From IMG/VR virus record IMGVR_UViG_3300021170_000201, positions 1 to 24,265 of that record: a DNA stretch of 24,265 bases; one strand, written 5' to 3'. Shown piece after piece: positions 5,204-15,039 of the stretch. The notes under the pieces are model-generated. The model did no database searches and was not told where the DNA came from. It saw nothing but the letters and a program-made list of their open reading frames with translations. Both the position numbers and the translations under genes were made by a program. Within the stretch, counting starts at the first letter, position 1; each line of letters begins with the position of its first letter. Origin of the DNA: a virus.

Positions 5204-5676
5204 CACGCTCCTCCCAGAACTACTTGAACGGCGGCTAGTGCGCCCTGAAGTGTCACCAGCGCGAGTTGCACCTTCTGCTTCGTCGCGGCATCTTTGATCC
5301 CTAGCAATCCAGACTGAAGAGACGTATTGACCGTAGCCACAATTGGCTTAAGGACCGCCCATACGTTCGTCTGTTGCGCCGACGTAAGCTGGCTCAGGTT
5401 TCGGATGAGATTGGAAGCCTGTGCGTCGGCTTGTGTGATTGTCGAGCAGATGTTGAGGATTGCGCGGGTGTCGGCGTCGTTAACGAGCCCTTGACCGTTG
5501 GCAATGATGACAGTTGACGTGATCGTGTTCACGGAGCCTGCGATGTCGGCAACCGCTTTCGCCACCGTATCATAGGGAGTTGCGGTGGACGATACTGCGC
5601 CAGGAGTTCCAGGGGCTACCGTCTTAGGCGCACACCCCGCCAGCCCGAGTGCAAGGACGAACGCGGCGAGCCTCAT
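5203..5676 (-). CDS. Lipoprotein, 157 aa, possible outer spanin
   Basis: The N-terminus MRLAAFVLALGLAGCAPK is a clear lipoprotein signal with lipobox LAGC (Cys15 lipidated). The mature part is a Ser/Thr/Ala/Val-rich, probably helical, chain (AVADIAGSVNTITSTVIIAN, later helices with Gln and Ala). It lies four genes downstream of the murein enzyme at 6182-6562, where Gram-negative phages often keep outer-membrane spanin lipoproteins. At 157 aa it is longer than a typical o-spanin, so another surface or exclusion role is possible. Overlaps the upstream gene by ATGA. Confidence 0.7.
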   Translation of the reverse strand: MRLAAFVLALGLAGCAPKTVAPGTPGAVSSTATPYDTVAKAVADIAGSVNTITSTVIIANGQGLVNDADTRAILNICSTITQADAQASNLIRNLSQLTSAQQTNVWAVLKPIVATVNTSLQSGLLGIKDAATKQKVQLALVTLQGALAAVQVVLGGA

Positions 5677-5840
5677 ATGGCGTATTTATCTCCGTATGCC
5701 TTGAGGTAGTCGCTGGCCCGCATGTCGTCCGGGTGATTGAGATTCACGGTGGTCATCAGCCTGATCGTTGCCCAGTACACAAGGACGCTAGGAAGATGCC
5801 AAACCACCCACATCACGAATCGTTCCTTGAAGCGTCTCAC
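5673..5840 (-). CDS. Small single-span membrane protein, 55 aa
   Basis: Starts at GTG 5840, overlapping the previous stop as GTGA; a longer version from ATG 5921 would run 85 nt into the upstream gene and is unlikely. A positively charged N-terminus (RRFKERF) precedes a hydrophobic segment (VMWVVWHLPSVLVYWATIRL), so it is probably an inner-membrane protein. Given the neighbouring lipoprotein gene, an inner-membrane spanin or holin accessory is conceivable, but the part after the membrane segment is short. Confidence 0.6.
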   Translation of the reverse strand: MRRFKERFVMWVVWHLPSVLVYWATIRLMTTVNLNHPDDMRASDYLKAYGDKYAI

Positions 5841-6166
5841 AGCCCCAGCCTCGCTTTCTCGCTGGTGTACCACTGCTTCACGGCGTCGTTGGCGCTCACG
5901 TTCATCGGCGCGGTGAGCCACTTGTTGTACACGAACACCGCATAGACGTTCACGCCGTTGTCAATCGTTGCCTGGAAATCATCAGGCAGCGGCCACGTGT
6001 TCGGCGGATACGAACTCGCTATGATGTTGAAGTAATCGCGCATCTGCGTAGGCGTCGGCGGCGGCGAGTTGCCGATGTAGCTGCCAAGCATCGGGTCAGT
6101 GTGAATGCGCTCATCGCGGATCGCGCCGTAAACCTCTTGCTCGAACGGTGTGGGTGTGCCTGCCAT
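5837..6166 (-). CDS. Hypothetical protein, 109 aa
   Basis: Not recognised. A soluble protein beginning MAGTPTPFEQEVYGAIRDER, with an NSPPPTPTQ linker around residues 33-41 and a Trp/Tyr-containing C-terminal half. AAGGAG lies 5-6 nt before the ATG at 6166. Placed between the lysin candidate and small membrane genes and coupled downstream by GTGA. Confidence 0.65.
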   Translation of the reverse strand: MAGTPTPFEQEVYGAIRDERIHTDPMLGSYIGNSPPPTPTQMRDYFNIIASSYPPNTWPLPDDFQATIDNGVNVYAVFVYNKWLTAPMNVSANDAVKQWYTSEKARLGL

Positions 6167-6181
6167 CGGGGTCTCCTTGAT

Positions 6182-6562
6182 CTACGTTACTACTTCCGCG
6201 ACTGGCCGAGCAATCACCTTGATTTCCTCATCTGCGCTCGCCGTCAATTCGTGCCTGCATTCGTGGCCGATCACGATACACCCGAGGCTCGCATCGTGGT
6301 TGATATTGTCGCCGTGAATCAGAAAGCCCGAGCGGCCCAGGGTATCGGTAAACTCCTCGGGCGTGAGCCGGATCGTCAGTGGCCCCTTCTCGGTACTAAC
6401 TTCTCCCAGGACGTACATGCCTACCGGGATCGGACCCACATCGCGCACTTCCTGGAGCAGCGGATTGTCCCGACCATCACCGTGGCCGCTATAGCCTTGT
6501 CCGCACAGCGACCCATCGGGGCGGTAGAGATTGCCGGTGGATTGAACGTAGAGCCAGGGCAT
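6182..6562 (-). CDS. Tlde1/DUF2778-like L,D-transpeptidase-fold enzyme (lysin candidate)
   Basis: The pattern GYSGHG..NP, then GPIPVGMY (43-50), then GRSGFLIHGD (76-85) and ASLGCIVI (91-98) fits the DUF2778/Tlde1 family, a YkuD-related murein L,D-carboxypeptidase/transpeptidase. The likely catalytic residues are H83, S92 and C95. Known relatives are type VI secretion effectors that attack tetrapeptide stems of peptidoglycan. Here it sits in a phage operon with three small membrane proteins and a lipoprotein, so it probably provides the lytic activity. No signal peptide is seen, so it would need a holin. TGATG joins it to the upstream membrane gene. Confidence 0.75.
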   Translation of the reverse strand: MPWLYVQSTGNLYRPDGSLCGQGYSGHGDGRDNPLLQEVRDVGPIPVGMYVLGEVSTEKGPLTIRLTPEEFTDTLGRSGFLIHGDNINHDASLGCIVIGHECRHELTASADEEIKVIARPVAEVVT

Positions 6563-6759
6563 CAGGAGTGGCTATGGAGATGCCAGGGAGTGGGGATACT
6601 GCCGGTGAACATGGCGATGACAAGGATGAGTAGAATAACTCCGCAGACCCACAACGCGGGAGGGAAGTTAGCTAGGAATTTGGTGCAGATGACATACATC
6701 GCCCAGCCCAGAATGCCCAGAACCAGAATGTCAATCAGAAGCGGGATAAGCTGTTCCAT
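6562..6759 (-). CDS. Holin-like membrane protein, 65 aa
   Basis: Two hydrophobic segments: about residues 4-27 (LIPLLIDILVLGILGWAMYV) and 33-52 (PALWVCGVILLILVIAMFTG), with a short His-containing tail. Size, topology and its place directly before the murein enzyme (TGATG overlap) fit a class II-type holin. Similar two-span proteins of unproven role are common in phages. GGTGAGGT precedes the ATG at 6759. Confidence 0.65.
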   Translation of the reverse strand: MEQLIPLLIDILVLGILGWAMYVICTKFLANFPPALWVCGVILLILVIAMFTGSIPTPWHLHSHS

Positions 6760-6785
6760 ACCTCACCGCCTTTCGATCAATCCTA

Positions 6786-7169
6786 TCACGGCTGCTTGTC
6801 AGTCGGCGGAATAGGATTCGGGTTCGGAATGGATACCTCAACCTTCGAGGTTTTCTCGGTGACGTTGGTGATCTTTTCGGGCGTGATCTCGACATGCGAC
6901 GCTTCAGCGGCGGTCGCCTGCCCGGTGCCTGTTCCCATGCCGCGAGGCACCGAAGCAACTACGGTATCCTGGCCCTTCCAGGCATTCATGGCTGAGATGC
7001 GCTGGCCGACCGCGAACTTGATGACGCCCAGGAACCATTGGCCGTAAACATTCTCGGGCGTCGGGAAGGTGTTGACCATATGGCCGACGATAGCCAGCGC
7101 CGTCGAGCCGGAAACGAAAAGCTCTACGCTTTGGAAGGTGGGCAGATAGTCTGAGATCACCAGCATCAT
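6786..7169 (-). CDS. Hypothetical lysis-region protein, 127 aa
   Basis: Not recognised. A moderately hydrophobic N-terminal half (SVELFVSGSTALAIVGHMVN) that could form a membrane helix, then a Thr/Glu/Val-rich segment and a Pro-rich end (IPNPNPIPPTDKQP). AAGGAG lies close before the ATG at 7169. Located between two holin-like genes; may be a lysis regulator or membrane-anchored accessory. Confidence 0.65.
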   Translation of the reverse strand: MMLVISDYLPTFQSVELFVSGSTALAIVGHMVNTFPTPENVYGQWFLGVIKFAVGQRISAMNAWKGQDTVVASVPRGMGTGTGQATAAEASHVEITPEKITNVTEKTSKVEVSIPNPNPIPPTDKQP

Positions 7170-7178
7170 GGTTGCTCC

Positions 7179-7469
7179 TTATCGGCCTTCGTACTGCTGC
7201 TGCGGCTTTGGCCCGATTCCACCAATCGCTGCGTGATTCGTCCTAGAGAAGTAAAATCCTACCACAGTTCCAAATGCAACGCTCATGATCGTAGGTATCG
7301 GCTTGTCGCTGCCCTTGTAGGTTTCATAGATTCCGGCCCACATGGTCGAGATCACCACGATCAACGCGACCGTCGCCTGCGTGTACTCCCAAATCAGGTT
7401 GACCTTGCGCTGGCCGGCAGTCGTAATGTCCTGCTGCGCGGTAGTCGTGGCCGGAAGTGAGTCGTTCAT
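7179..7469 (-). CDS. Holin-like membrane protein, 96 aa
   Basis: A polar N-terminus, membrane segment 1 at about 32-48 (ATVALIVVISTMWAGIY) and segment 2 at about 61-75 ending in GTVVGFYFSR, a signature I associate with phage holin families that end in GFYFG. Its ATG abuts the stop of the large exported protein (TGAATG). Two candidate holins in one cassette could be holin and antiholin. Confidence 0.65.
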   Translation of the reverse strand: MNDSLPATTTAQQDITTAGQRKVNLIWEYTQATVALIVVISTMWAGIYETYKGSDKPIPTIMSVAFGTVVGFYFSRTNHAAIGGIGPKPQQQYEGR

Positions 7470-10400
7470 TCACTGAATCTTCGCACTTCCCGATATCGAA
7501 ACGCTACCTGAGATCGTTGTGCCCGCATTACTAGGAGGTGAGGTAACACGAATCGCCGGCCAGCTTGCCGCAAATCCCATGCCAAATAGTTGCCCTGGAT
7601 ACTTACCCATCGCCAACTGCGCGTCCGTCAAATTCGATGCTCCGATGTTGTTACCGATGGAGTTAGGATCATCGGCGAACCCAGGAGCGTTCCACCCTGC
7701 CTTGCTCCAGATCGCCCGATAGAGCGTATCGACTGTAGCTAAGTTGGCCGGTGTCGGATTGTCCTGATACCACTTAGTTATTGCGCTAAAGCCTTCCTGA
7801 TTTAGTTGCTCGCCCTCTACTTGGAAATTAACCGTTGGAGGGTTGCTACCAAAGCCGCATCCTGGAATACGCCAGATAAAGGTTTGCGAGATTCCAGCCT
7901 GCGACCCTCCGGACTCGCACGCTCCGTAAACCCGTCCGTAGAAGATGCTGTTGTTCTCGTAATTGAACCCGTATGTGTGCATCCACGCACCCGCCGCCGA
8001 TGACAGCGCAGTATAGGTCGTACCGAGAGGCGAATCGAGCACTGCGGCTAGCTTCATACCGTAAGTCTTGATGCCTAACATAAATGGCTGCTGCCCAAAT
8101 CCAGAGATCCCGTTGATGTAGTTAAACTGCCAGTTGGTCCCGCTAGTTCCCGTAAAACTCCGATCCAAAGTGATCGAGCTTGAGTTATTGAAGATGCAAC
8201 CGTAGTTATTTTGGAGAGCCGTATCGTTATTACTTTGGCCGTAGGTCGCCGAGTAAGGAGCCGAGTCGTTGGTGAGAATCGGCGTCTCCGTCATGTAGCT
8301 GACAGAACCGGAACTCCCCGGCCATAGCACGGAGATTTGGCCATGTGTCGAATCTGTACGAAGGAACTGGTAATGTCTTCCGCCAAGCCAGATTATCCCA
8401 GCTGTCGATGAGAACGTTCCGCTAGTTGCCGTGATCGCATTGCTGCCGGTCATGACTGTCGCAGTTCCGCTATCAAGACCAGAACACATCCCGCTCGTAA
8501 GACCAGAGCCGGTGAGTGCCGAAGATCCGTTCGTCATCGTCACTTGGGTTTGCGCCGACCACAGCAACCCATTCGCCCATGAGTTGGTGAATACGCCGCC
8601 ACCGCTCCCGGCACAAGCTACATCGCGGTTATAGAGCGTATTGGCTCCAGGACCAATTGCGTTCCTCCAGTACGTGCGCCAAGGAATGCCGCCTGGAGCG
8701 CCCATGCTGATCGTGTCTGGATCGTAGATAGCACCGAGGATCAACCATGTGCCTAGATAGCCCGAGTCGCGAGTGTCATAGGCGCTGCATCCAGCAGATC
8801 CGATAGATCCATTCGCGAACCAGGGTCGCAAGTCATTAATCGACGGAGTTCCGTAGAGGACGTAATGCGCGACTTCTCCGATCACGCCGCCGCCTAGAAA
8901 CAGCGGAGAGTAAGCTTGTCGATAGCCACCAGCGAACACTGGAAACTTCAGCCAGTTGTTGGCTACATGATCCGCCATGTTCTTGGCTTGGATCAGCCCT
9001 GAACGTTCATAGAGCGATATCCAGGCGAGACTCTCTCCGTAGAAATTTATCCCGCCAAGGCTACTCTGATTAAGATAGCCATTGAGCGGCCCTTGGTCGG
9101 CCCAAGCGTAGGTCCCGGTGAGCGTGCCTATTCCGTTTAGTGGTGCAATATCGTACCCGCTGAGGTTTAGGCCATTGTCGTAAAAGCACGTCGTATCGCT
9201 CTCGCATCCGGTGGTCGCCCATTGAAGATTTCCGGTTCCAGAATAGGGGGATTGCCGATTGAAACCAGTGACGATATAGCGATAGAACGGCTTGATTACT
9301 TTGTAAGTTAGCCCGGTATTGGTATCCCCTGTCGATGGGAAATTGCGATTCAGCGTGAGACTAGTGTCGCTATTAACGCTTGTCACCCAAGCTACGAACT
9401 TGAAGGGCGTAGAACCGTGGGTGCCTAACACGCAGACCGCATCTCCTGCGACTACATTCGCCATCCATGCTGTACCAGATCCCGTCATCGTGGCAGAGCT
9501 AGCCGTGAGTCCAGCGGTACCGGTTGAGTAGGATACCGGACCTCCAGGACAGGCTGCTGCTGCCAGTCCTATAGTGCTCAGGAAACTCGTGCCAGTGCCT
9601 TTGATAAGTTGCTGACCTACTACCGCACCCATTGACCAGGACTGTGCAGCCGCGTAATTTGTGAAGCCGAGGTTATTCCAGAAAGACCCGCTGCCAGCCG
9701 GGCTGCGCCCGTCATAGCAGACCGTCAGGGTGTTTCCCGAAGCGCCGCATATTCGGATTTCTTCATACGGGCCGAATACGTCTCCCGCAATAGACGCCTG
9801 AATCATGATACGTGTGGGAGTTCCTGGAAGGCTACTCAAGTCCAGCTTAGTTGCATCGGCCACAGTGATCGTCGTATCGGTCGAGTTTATACCCGCCGCA
9901 AGCGTCGTTCCAGTAGTTCCCTGGCTGCTGCCAATTCCCATGAACTGGTAAGCCACAGTGCCGGTTTGCGGATTTGCCCAGTCAGGATTTGCGTCCGTGT
10001 AGCTGCTATATGGAAACGGCGTATTATAGACCGTGGCTCGCTGATTCATCGCTGCTAAGTTGCGCTCATCGGCAAAGCCCCAAGGGTTCTGTCCCAGGGC
10101 TATCGTCGGTCCGAAGATCGACGTAAAGTTTGCACTTCTGGGGATCACCACGCCGTTGGCATCGAAGTTAACCGCGCCAATGTGCGCCGTTCCGCAGTGC
10201 ATATTCGCGCCGTCGCAAAGCTGAATTGTGTAGTCGCCGAACGCCGCTCCTGTGACGGTGGGCATCGCAACTGTGGTGCTGTTGAATGTGAGCGATGAGC
10301 ACGACACCGGCCCCGTTCCAGGATCGTAAGCGGTACACGACCAGTTGTAACCCGACCAGCCGCCTGTGGACGCTGAACCGTCGAGGCCGTTAGTTGCGCC

Positions 10401-10505
10401 CACTTTCCAAGACTGAATTGGTCCCCATGAAGGCGCGGGATTGGTTTTGATAACGGCGGTCTGCGCGAAAGCGGTAGCGGCGAGAAGGAAGAGGGCGAGT
10501 TTCAT
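7470..10505 (-). CDS. Very large exported phage surface/fibre-like protein, about 1011 aa
   Basis: The N-terminus MKLALFLLAATAFAQ is a Sec signal peptide with cleavage near residue 15; this ATG is preferred over an upstream ATG at 10604 that adds 33 polar residues. A PKD-like stretch (LDGSASTGGWSGYNWSC) comes first, then long Gly/Ser/Thr-rich beta sequence. Around residues 500-570 there is a helix-rich block (SGLIQAKNMADHVANNWLKF) that might be an alpha-toroid or glycan-active domain. Cysteine pairs such as CSAYD and CDGANMHC suggest disulfides. It lies in a phage operon between collagen-like and lysis genes. I cannot assign a family; a tail fibre, depolymerase or secreted adhesin are all possible. 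Confidence 0.75.
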   Translation of the reverse strand: MKLALFLLAATAFAQTAVIKTNPAPSWGPIQSWKVGATNGLDGSASTGGWSGYNWSCTAYDPGTGPVSCSSLTFNSTTVAMPTVTGAAFGDYTIQLCDGANMHCGTAHIGAVNFDANGVVIPRSANFTSIFGPTIALGQNPWGFADERNLAAMNQRATVYNTPFPYSSYTDANPDWANPQTGTVAYQFMGIGSSQGTTGTTLAAGINSTDTTITVADATKLDLSSLPGTPTRIMIQASIAGDVFGPYEEIRICGASGNTLTVCYDGRSPAGSGSFWNNLGFTNYAAAQSWSMGAVVGQQLIKGTGTSFLSTIGLAAAACPGGPVSYSTGTAGLTASSATMTGSGTAWMANVVAGDAVCVLGTHGSTPFKFVAWVTSVNSDTSLTLNRNFPSTGDTNTGLTYKVIKPFYRYIVTGFNRQSPYSGTGNLQWATTGCESDTTCFYDNGLNLSGYDIAPLNGIGTLTGTYAWADQGPLNGYLNQSSLGGINFYGESLAWISLYERSGLIQAKNMADHVANNWLKFPVFAGGYRQAYSPLFLGGGVIGEVAHYVLYGTPSINDLRPWFANGSIGSAGCSAYDTRDSGYLGTWLILGAIYDPDTISMGAPGGIPWRTYWRNAIGPGANTLYNRDVACAGSGGGVFTNSWANGLLWSAQTQVTMTNGSSALTGSGLTSGMCSGLDSGTATVMTGSNAITATSGTFSSTAGIIWLGGRHYQFLRTDSTHGQISVLWPGSSGSVSYMTETPILTNDSAPYSATYGQSNNDTALQNNYGCIFNNSSSITLDRSFTGTSGTNWQFNYINGISGFGQQPFMLGIKTYGMKLAAVLDSPLGTTYTALSSAAGAWMHTYGFNYENNSIFYGRVYGACESGGSQAGISQTFIWRIPGCGFGSNPPTVNFQVEGEQLNQEGFSAITKWYQDNPTPANLATVDTLYRAIWSKAGWNAPGFADDPNSIGNNIGASNLTDAQLAMGKYPGQLFGMGFAASWPAIRVTSPPSNAGTTISGSVSISGSAKIQ

Positions 10506-10594
10506 GATAAAATAAACATGGGCGCGATCCCGCAATCCTTGGGTGCCGGGCCGTGACTGCTGCGGTGACTTGCTAACGGCATCCGAGGATTGCT

Positions 10595-11255
<661 letters not shown>

Positions 11256-11259
<4 letters not shown>

Positions 11260-12830
11260 CGTTGTGTTATGTTTCCTATCAGGGAGATTAGCCCGCGAGA
11301 AACGGAACTTGGAAGAAGTCCATAAGATTGTATCTTGCTATCTTGCGTGGATACGTAGATACGTCCATTAGTCACCACAGGCGCAGCAAACTTCGTCATA
11401 TTCCCCAATGCGTCTTGTCCCGATGTGCCGCTATTCCAGTATTCCGCTAGTGTGGTCGGGTTAAGGGCACGCAGTGTCCCTTGTTGAACCGCCGTGTGGC
11501 TTGTGGTCGCCGTCGTCTCGACCCACAATATGCCGTTCGATGCCCCATTGATGCTGCCGAACATTTGGGCGGGTCCGTAGTTTCCGTAGCTATTCGTCTG
11601 CGTGGCAAGCGGTGTGGTTGTGAATGTACTGCCCCCGAATGTGAAGGCATATATTGATCCGGCGCTCGTGGGTAAGTAAAGTACGTTGTTCATGAACGCT
11701 CCACCATAAGAGCCGGTTTCAGAACCGGGAGTACCCATCGCGTTGGTCTTGAAAGTTTGAAGCGAGCAGCCACTTGACCCTTGTAGATGCCCCATGCAGG
11801 TCGTGTCGATAAGGTAGACATTAAAGTCTTTCCCTGCGACAATCGCGAAGTTAGTACTGGGGATCAGCATTGCCCGGTTCGCGGAAACGTCCGCATCGAC
11901 CGAATCAATCGCAGCATTGTTGGATGGCGTGAACCAATCAAGAACGGACAGCGTGGGGGAAAGCTTTACCGTGCTATCGGAGAAATTTGTCACGCCATCG
12001 TAGCCACCATCGTTGCCAGTGGTCACGTAAATATTGCCGCTTCCGTCTACAGCCGGAGCGCCACCCGACATCCAGACACCACCGCCATACCCATTGGGCG
12101 TAGAGCACCAAATTCCAGCTTGCGATAAATCGGACGTGTTGTAGGCAAATACCCATCCATGCCAGGGGCGCGTATCGTTCAGAGCGCCGAAGGCTACATA
12201 AACTTTATTGTTGGCGAGAGCGAGACCGGCCCGCTGAAATTCAAAGCGCGGATAAAATAGGAGATTCGCTCCGCTGGTCGTATCGCCTTGCCCCACGTCT
12301 CCCGTTCCAACGACTTGGCCGGAGATCGTCGCGGTCAGCAGAGTCGATCCGGTGGTGAGATCCAATTGCCGTATTACCCAGTTGGGCGTACTGGTGTCGC
12401 ACACCACGTAGAGCTTGGAGTTGGCGACATCAACGACCGGAGTTGAAAGACAACCGAGCGAACCGTACAACCCACCCTCAGCGACCGGATAACTCGCATA
12501 GGGACTAGCGAAGGCTAAATTGCTCCAGACGGTAGCTCCTGGCCTATTGGCGTCAAAGGCGTAGACACTGTTGTTCATCGTGACTACAATCAGTAAGTCG
12601 TGGACGACGCCAGAAGTCGTGACTGCCGGAACGAACAATGGCTGAGAGAACACATGGCCATCTGTGGCCCAACCTCCGAACAAGCCAAATTTGCCTGTCG
12701 TTACGTTGGTCGGTGTTAGCTGTGTCTCGGTCGAGACAGAATTGTTGCGATTACCGTCAACATTCGACGTAGGGATGCTAGCTGCTTTACTCAGCAGGAC
12801 AAGGCAGAGTACTAAAAACAATCGCTTCAT
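11256..12830 (-). CDS. Exported PQQ-type beta-propeller protein, 524 aa
   Basis: Signal peptide MKRLFLVLCLVLLSKAAS, then repeated beta-propeller blades: GHVFSQPLFVPAV, NNSVYAFDANRPG, NSKLYVVCDTST, NNKVYVAFGAL, GNIYVTTGND, GSIYAFTFGG and NGRIYVSTQDSK. Such blades (xVYAFDAxTG type) occur in PQQ dehydrogenase-like and outer-membrane assembly proteins, usually cellular rather than viral. No quinone or calcium ligands can be identified, so it is more likely a binding protein than an enzyme. It sits one base after the fibre stop, in the same transcription unit as phage genes, suggesting a captured host gene used at the cell surface or on the virion. Confidence 0.8.
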
Positions 12831-12831
12831 A

Positions 12832-15018
12832 TTACGGCCCCGTCCAGTGAATCAAAGCCACGTCCGTTTGATTATTAATAGGATTAGACCCCCAACCAAC
12901 CTGAGATACACTCGCCAGAAACGACGTGGCAGAACGGCTGTCAAACTGATTCCAATGGAAACTATCTGCCGAATAGTTGTAAACCATCGTCGTGCCGTTA
13001 TAGACCAATTGAAGGCACGAAGGGTTACCGACTATAACAGATGTCCTGGAAGGACCGGAATTATTCCATTCTAAGCGAACTGTGCTAAATGCCGATGACG
13101 TTGTCCATTCAGACTCGATAAGCGCCCAGGTCGTCGGTTCGGCCTGCAAGTTAAAGCTAACCCACTTTGTTCCATCCCCAAAATACAAACCGTAACCTGC
13201 AAATCCACCATCGCTACCGGCGGTGTCATGCAAAAAACAGGCTGTTAGGGTAAACGACCCACCTGGAGCTGCTTTGTATCGGATACGGGCAGAATTGGTC
13301 GTGCCTCCGTTAGCCGGACACGACTCATATTCATACCCGTTTGTAGAATCAATCGTGCAAGAGCCTTGGTTTGACCATGTCCACCCAGTTGACGTTGGTC
13401 GTGTCACATTTCCGAGCATTCCAGAGAAATACGACCACGTATTCGTGGACGAACAACGTGCTGTATAGACCGAATTGGTCATGTAGTAAAGATCGTTTGT
13501 GGTGCATGTAGCTGGCAGAGAAGCTGCTGTTCCTTGGGTGATATTAGATCCGCTAACCGTCACGGCCCCAGTCATCCCATTAACGCTCGTCACAGGAGCA
13601 GCAGTCGCCGCAAACGGCATAACACCCCCCGATCTCTGCGTGATCGAATTGCTTGTGCTACCGGTCGAGGTCGTAACTGTGAAATCCACAAACAACGCGG
13701 CAGTTAAGTCTATATTCCCGGATACCGCTGTGTTCGTGTCGTTGAATACGCTGTCGGGAGAAGTTGATAGAGAGCCAAGATCAACCGTCAAAGGGCCATG
13801 TATTTCCAGATTTCCAGTTGCTCCAACCGCCGCCGTGTACCCAAGGAAATTTACATTCCAAGTGTTATTGGTCGAGTTTGCCAGGGTCGCGGTAGAAGCG
13901 ATCGATGCGAGCGTAACTACTGTACCACTACCGCAGCCTGAGACGGTGCAGAGTTTGACCTTGAAGGTCAGTGTGGGGGTCTGCCCAATGGGAGTAGTGT
14001 AGACCCCTGCTCCGTTGAACAGAAATGGCTGACGTAAACTATTGAAGTAGCCAGCGGTCAGCGTAAGTTCGATCAACTGCTGTTCCGATGTTGAGTTTGC
14101 CGAGACGGTAATAGGGGTGACACTCGTAACTGAATTTCCAGACCCGCCACCACCAGAGCCGCACGGAGATCCAGCCGTCCCCAATTTGTACTTCGATCCT
14201 GACACCACCCAGTTGGCGCAATCCCCGTTAACCGGGGTGACCGTAAACTGTGGTATCTTTGCATCGGCGCTCCCTTGCGCGGCGTGTAGCATATCGGCTG
14301 TGGAGTCGTAGCCAATGGCCCCGTTAATTGCCGTTGTCAGACCGACCCCCACAGGTGCCTTGAAAGCGCTCGCCCCAGTAGACGCACTCATATCGAGTGT
14401 CATCGCTGACGATCCGGTATTAATACCTTGGTTGCGAACCAGATTGGCTGTGTCTGTAAGATTAGTAGAAGTGAATCCAGTAAAAACTCCCGTAGATACA
14501 CCTGAGGATGGAGTTCCCCAAAGCAGGAACTGATTGACAGAAGGAGCCGCACCGGGATACTTCAACCCGTAGCTTGTAACCGACGTTGGTCCGAGTAGGC
14601 TGATCGCGTTAGTCCCTAGTGTTGGGAGTGTCCCTTGACCGATATCTAAAGCTCCCGCAACGCCACCACCTGATCCGGCGATGAAGCTTAACGCCTTGAA
14701 GTTGCCAGAACTATCCGAAGTAACCACGCCCGTACTACACGGCCCAAACGCATTCGCAACATTGCACTGCACATCTCCAGGCGAGCCTCCAGGGAATACG
14801 GGGGTGCCGCCGCCCAACGTAGCCCACACTCCTGTAGACGGATTGCACCAAAATGGAGTTCCTGCCGAGGCGCTGCTGAAATCGAATTTGAGTGCAGGAC
14901 AGGCTCCGCTCGGATCGGCGGTTGACAGCTTGACCGGAGCGATGGTCACTTGGGCGAAAATTCCAGCTTGGAAGAATGCCGATACTGACAAAAGTAGCAG
15001 GAGCCGTTCTAGCTTCAT
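12832..15018 (-). CDS. Exported tail-fibre-like protein, 728 aa, first gene of leftward late operon
   Basis: Begins with signal peptide MKLERLLLLLSVSAFFQA ending at IFAQ. The body is Gly/Ser/Thr-rich beta sequence. Near residue 475-490 the motif VTSVNGMTGAVTV is a hallmark of phage tail fibres. After it, a domain from about 530 to the end (GSFTLTACFLHDTAGSDG...) looks like a jelly-roll/lectin domain for binding sugars. Several Cys pairs suggest oxidation outside the cytoplasm. The ATG at 15018 has no Shine-Dalgarno but a TATCAT 6 nt upstream. It diverges from the small terminase gene. Family: fibre, confident; why it is exported is unknown. Confidence 0.8.
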   Translation of the reverse strand: MKLERLLLLLSVSAFFQAGIFAQVTIAPVKLSTADPSGACPALKFDFSSASAGTPFWCNPSTGVWATLGGGTPVFPGGSPGDVQCNVANAFGPCSTGVVTSDSSGNFKALSFIAGSGGGVAGALDIGQGTLPTLGTNAISLLGPTSVTSYGLKYPGAAPSVNQFLLWGTPSSGVSTGVFTGFTSTNLTDTANLVRNQGINTGSSAMTLDMSASTGASAFKAPVGVGLTTAINGAIGYDSTADMLHAAQGSADAKIPQFTVTPVNGDCANWVVSGSKYKLGTAGSPCGSGGGGSGNSVTSVTPITVSANSTSEQQLIELTLTAGYFNSLRQPFLFNGAGVYTTPIGQTPTLTFKVKLCTVSGCGSGTVVTLASIASTATLANSTNNTWNVNFLGYTAAVGATGNLEIHGPLTVDLGSLSTSPDSVFNDTNTAVSGNIDLTAALFVDFTVTTSTGSTSNSITQRSGGVMPFAATAAPVTSVNGMTGAVTVSGSNITQGTAASLPATCTTNDLYYMTNSVYTARCSSTNTWSYFSGMLGNVTRPTSTGWTWSNQGSCTIDSTNGYEYESCPANGGTTNSARIRYKAAPGGSFTLTACFLHDTAGSDGGFAGYGLYFGDGTKWVSFNLQAEPTTWALIESEWTTSSAFSTVRLEWNNSGPSRTSVIVGNPSCLQLVYNGTTMVYNYSADSFHWNQFDSRSATSFLASVSQVGWGSNPINNQTDVALIHWTGP

Positions 15019-15039
15019 GAGGGTATGATACTGGATATT
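15019..15039. promoter_or_regulatory. Overlapping divergent -10 elements, leaderless both ways
   Basis: The 7-bp TATGATA (15024-15030) reads as TATGAT rightward and TATCAT leftward. Rightward it is 10 nt from the ATG at 15040; leftward 6 nt from the ATG at 15018. Neither gene has a Shine-Dalgarno sequence. One -10 region therefore probably serves both the late fibre/lysis operon and the packaging operon, so RNA polymerase binding in one direction would exclude the other. Confidence 0.5.

Noticed and set aside
12110-12125. AAATTCCAGCTTG at about 12114 and similar pieces at 7890 and 14958 looked like more copies of the palindrome.
   Set aside because: They lie inside coding sequence, match one half only and encode the same Gln-Ala-Gly-Ile residues, so coincidence of codons is the simpler explanation. 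The 14958 copy has a partial second arm and is the least certain rejection.
13499-14002. A 167-codon plus-strand frame opposite the fibre gene.
   Set aside because: Val/Thr/Pro-rich antisense reading of the Gly/Ser/Thr codons of the fibre; no start signal.
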